From: CAZXBB01 sp964638815
GTDB taxonomy: Bacteria; Planctomycetota; Phycisphaerae; Phycisphaerales; SM1A02
Direction: 5' to 3'
DNA length: 8,009 bases
Assembly: GCA_964638815.1 (NCBI GenBank)
Contig: CAZXBB010000208.1
Location: 1-8,009 of the forward strand
Both the position numbers and the translations under genes were made by a program. Positions 6,509 to 8,009 of the stretch are shown one piece after another. The notes beneath the pieces were generated by a model. It was given only the letters and a program-made list of their open reading frames with translations. It did not search any database and was not told where the DNA came from. The stretch's first letter is position 1; the number at the start of each line of letters is the position of its first letter.

Positions 6509-7948
6509 ATGAAGAAGACGCTCCCGCTCGCGCTGTCGATCGTCCTCGCGCTCCCCGTGCCTGCCGCGACCGCTGCCGACTGGAACACCGGTGTCGGCGG
6601 CAACTCCGCGCGCAACAGCCAGTCCCGCAACGTCGGGCCGGCGACCGAGACGCTCATCTGGGGCGGCAGCCGCTCCGCGCTCGTCGCGCAGCAGGGAGGC
6701 AGTGAGGGCGACCTCTTCGTGTCGAGCCGGATCACGAGCTTCACGATCCCCACCGGGGCGTGGATCGTCGCCCAGGACCTGAACACCGGCGACGAGCGGT
6801 GGGCCGTGCAGCTTCCGTACGACTTCCCCGGCACGTCGTGGCGCAGCCGCTTCTCCGCGATCCGCGACGGCAAGGTCTACGCGACGCGCGCCGGGAACAC
6901 GAACCTCGATCCGCTCTACGCGCTCGACGCCGCCGACGGCTCGATCATCTGGCGGTCGGAGGATCTCGTTGACGAGGGCTCGACCGAGAGCGTCGCGTTC
7001 GCGCAAAACGGCGACGTGATCGCGGGCAACTTCGCGTCGCTCCTGCGGATCAGCCACGTTGACGGCACGACCGTGTGGAGCGCCCCCCGCAGCTGCCCGA
7101 CCTCCAACGGCTGCCAGGCGGCCGTCTACGGCGACCGCGTCTACATCTGGGAGCAGAGCCCGCAGGGGCCCGTGGTCACCGTCTTCGACATCGCCGACGG
7201 CACGGAGCTGTACTCGACGCCGTCGGTCAGCGGCGGGCTTATCGAGCAGAAGGGCCCGTTCGTCGGCCCCGACGGCACCGTGTACGCGCCGCGCTCGGCG
7301 AACAACCCGGCGACGGACTTCCTCGTCGCCTACGACGACAGCGGCGCCGCGTTCGTCGAGAAGTGGCGCGTGCCGCTCGGCTACGTGCCGTTCGCATCGT
7401 TCGGCGTCGGGCCGGACGGCTCGGTGTACTCCTATCGCGCCGTGCGCGTCGGCGACGAAAAGGACCTCTCCGTGCAGCGGCTCGATCCCGACACGGGCGC
7501 CGTGCTCGACGAGTCTGCGCCGACCCGGGTCAGCCTGGGCGCCTCGCCGCGCATCGCGATCGACGCGGAGGGTAAGGTGTTCTTCACGAACGGCGGCTTC
7601 CCGAACGGCGCACTGTTCGCGCTCGACGCCGACCTCGCGGAGCGCTGGTCGCAGGCGATCGTGAACGTGAACGTCGGCGGCCCCGTGCTGGGCGAGGGCG
7701 GCGTTCTTGTCGTGTGCGGCGTCGGCAACAACGTGCGGGCGTACCGGACGAAGTCGGACACGTGCGACGGCGACATCGACCTGAGCGGCGCCGTGGACTT
7801 CCAGGACATCGTCCGCATCCTCGCGGCGTGGGGGCCGTGCCCGGGGTGCCAGGAGGATCTCGACGGCGACGGGTTCGTCACCTTCCAGGACCTCCTGATC
7901 GTCCTGGGGGCGTGGGGGGGGTGCGATGATCGCCTAGCAGCCCGTTGA
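6509..7948 (+). CDS. Secreted PQQ-type beta-propeller protein with C-terminal dockerin-like domain
   Basis: The 479-residue product begins with a classical signal peptide, MKKTLPLALS and following, likely cut after ATA at 20-22. Seven repeats of the 'Y/V-A-x-D-x-x-D/T-G-x-x-x-W' kind occur, around 85-99, 136-148, 178-190, 222-235, 271-286, 321-333 and 369-380. This fits a seven- or eight-bladed PQQ-like propeller. No quinoprotein dehydrogenase active site is evident, so a binding or structural role is as likely as catalysis. Two calcium-loop/helix units follow at 419-472. The first loop is Asp422-Asp424-Ser426-Gly427 to Asp433, and the second is Asp450-Asp452-Asp454-Gly455 to Asp461. The tails AAWGPC and GAWGGC resemble those I associate with many Phycisphaerae exported proteins. 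The last seven residues, DDRLAAR, follow a G8 tract and look atypical. The partner of the dockerin-like domain is unknown. Confidence 0.88.
   Translation: MKKTLPLALSIVLALPVPAATAADWNTGVGGNSARNSQSRNVGPATETLIWGGSRSALVAQQGGSEGDLFVSSRITSFTIPTGAWIVAQDLNTGDERWAVQLPYDFPGTSWRSRFSAIRDGKVYATRAGNTNLDPLYALDAADGSIIWRSEDLVDEGSTESVAFAQNGDVIAGNFASLLRISHVDGTTVWSAPRSCPTSNGCQAAVYGDRVYIWEQSPQGPVVTVFDIADGTELYSTPSVSGGLIEQKGPFVGPDGTVYAPRSANNPATDFLVAYDDSGAAFVEKWRVPLGYVPFASFGVGPDGSVYSYRAVRVGDEKDLSVQRLDPDTGAVLDESAPTRVSLGASPRIAIDAEGKVFFTNGGFPNGALFALDADLAERWSQAIVNVNVGGPVLGEGGVLVVCGVGNNVRAYRTKSDTCDGDIDLSGAVDFQDIVRILAAWGPCPGCQEDLDGDGFVTFQDLLIVLGAWGGCDDRLAAR
7763..7924 (+). other. Dockerin-like tandem duplication bracketed by cysteines
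   Basis: These codons cover residues 419-472 of the propeller protein. Each half carries a 12-residue calcium loop, a short helix (QDIVRILAAWG and QDLLIVLGAWG) and a Cys at each end. Cys419-Cys444 and Cys447-Cys472 are both exactly 25 residues apart. The loop acidic residues align at a 28-residue offset. Ordinary cellulosomal dockerins do not need such cysteine brackets. I infer that each unit may be closed by a disulfide outside the cytoplasm. Confidence 0.7.
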
Positions 7949-7956
7949 AGAACTGG
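7934..7956. other. Possible mobile-element end at the gene's 3' terminus
   Basis: The stretch CTAGCAGCCCGTTGAAGAA and onward overlaps the last codons and stop of the propeller gene. From memory it resembles the outer inverted repeat of some insertion sequences, which contain 'CAGCCCGTTGAA' next to the end. I cannot confirm this, because no transposase or second end is in the window. The remaining bases to 8009 show no gene. Confidence 0.2.
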
Positions 7957-8009
7957 AACGCCGCCGGAGCACGATCATTTCCGCCGTGGACGGCGTCGCC
8001 AAACCTCGC

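Noticed and set aside
5486..7057. A 523-codon minus-strand frame antisense to the metallo-hydrolase and propeller genes
   Set aside because: It is a mirror of plus-strand codons with no motif, and the plus-strand genes have signal peptides and intact catalytic or structural motifs.
7982..7995. Hairpin CGCCGT-GG-ACGGCG after the propeller gene as a terminator
   Set aside because: The stem is short with an effective 4-nt loop, no T-tract follows before the window ends, and such stems are common at this base composition.

Overview
This is a GC-rich window, probably from a Phycisphaerales-like planctomycete or a related uncultured bacterium. The best taxonomic clue is the last gene. It encodes a secreted beta-propeller protein with a C-terminal two-loop dockerin-like module whose halves end in 'AAWGPC' and 'GAWGGC', a tail style I associate with Phycisphaerae. 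Only one start codon has a good Shine-Dalgarno site, which also fits that lineage. The assignment is an inference; there is no rRNA or marker gene here.

Layout. Positions 1-231 are non-coding and hold a repeat cluster: two direct copies of a unit of about 66 bp (period 129 bp) plus one diverged inverted copy, each centred on a hairpin with a 4-nt loop. Positions 232-5489 carry three minus-strand genes, read right to left: a RimK/DcsG-like ATP-grasp protein (4620-5489), a short bifunctional proline dehydrogenase/P5C dehydrogenase, PutA (1548-4541), and a di-heme cytochrome c peroxidase/MauG-family lipoprotein candidate (232-1551). putA and the peroxidase gene overlap by ATGA. A 71-bp divergent promoter region (5490-5560) separates these from two plus-strand genes for exported proteins: a metallo-beta-lactamase-fold hydrolase (5561-6448) and the PQQ-type propeller/dockerin protein (6509-7948). 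The last 61 bases after it hold no recognisable gene; a string across the final codons may be the end of a mobile element.

How the genes work together. PutA oxidises proline to glutamate and passes electrons through FAD to the quinone pool and through NAD+. The tightly coupled di-heme protein is probably periplasmic and consumes peroxide or performs MauG-like oxidation. That pairing is the most unusual functional association in the window. The ATP-grasp gene may be co-transcribed but is separated from putA by hairpins and a candidate internal promoter. The two exported plus-strand proteins have no clear metabolic link to the proline genes.

I see no complete defence system, CRISPR array, tRNA or rRNA. 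The items most worth a second look are the hairpin repeat family with a compensatory change, the putA-peroxidase coupling, two genes whose -10-like boxes sit exactly 6 nt before the ATG (possible leaderless transcripts), and the cysteine-bracketed dockerin-like duplication next to a G8 tract.
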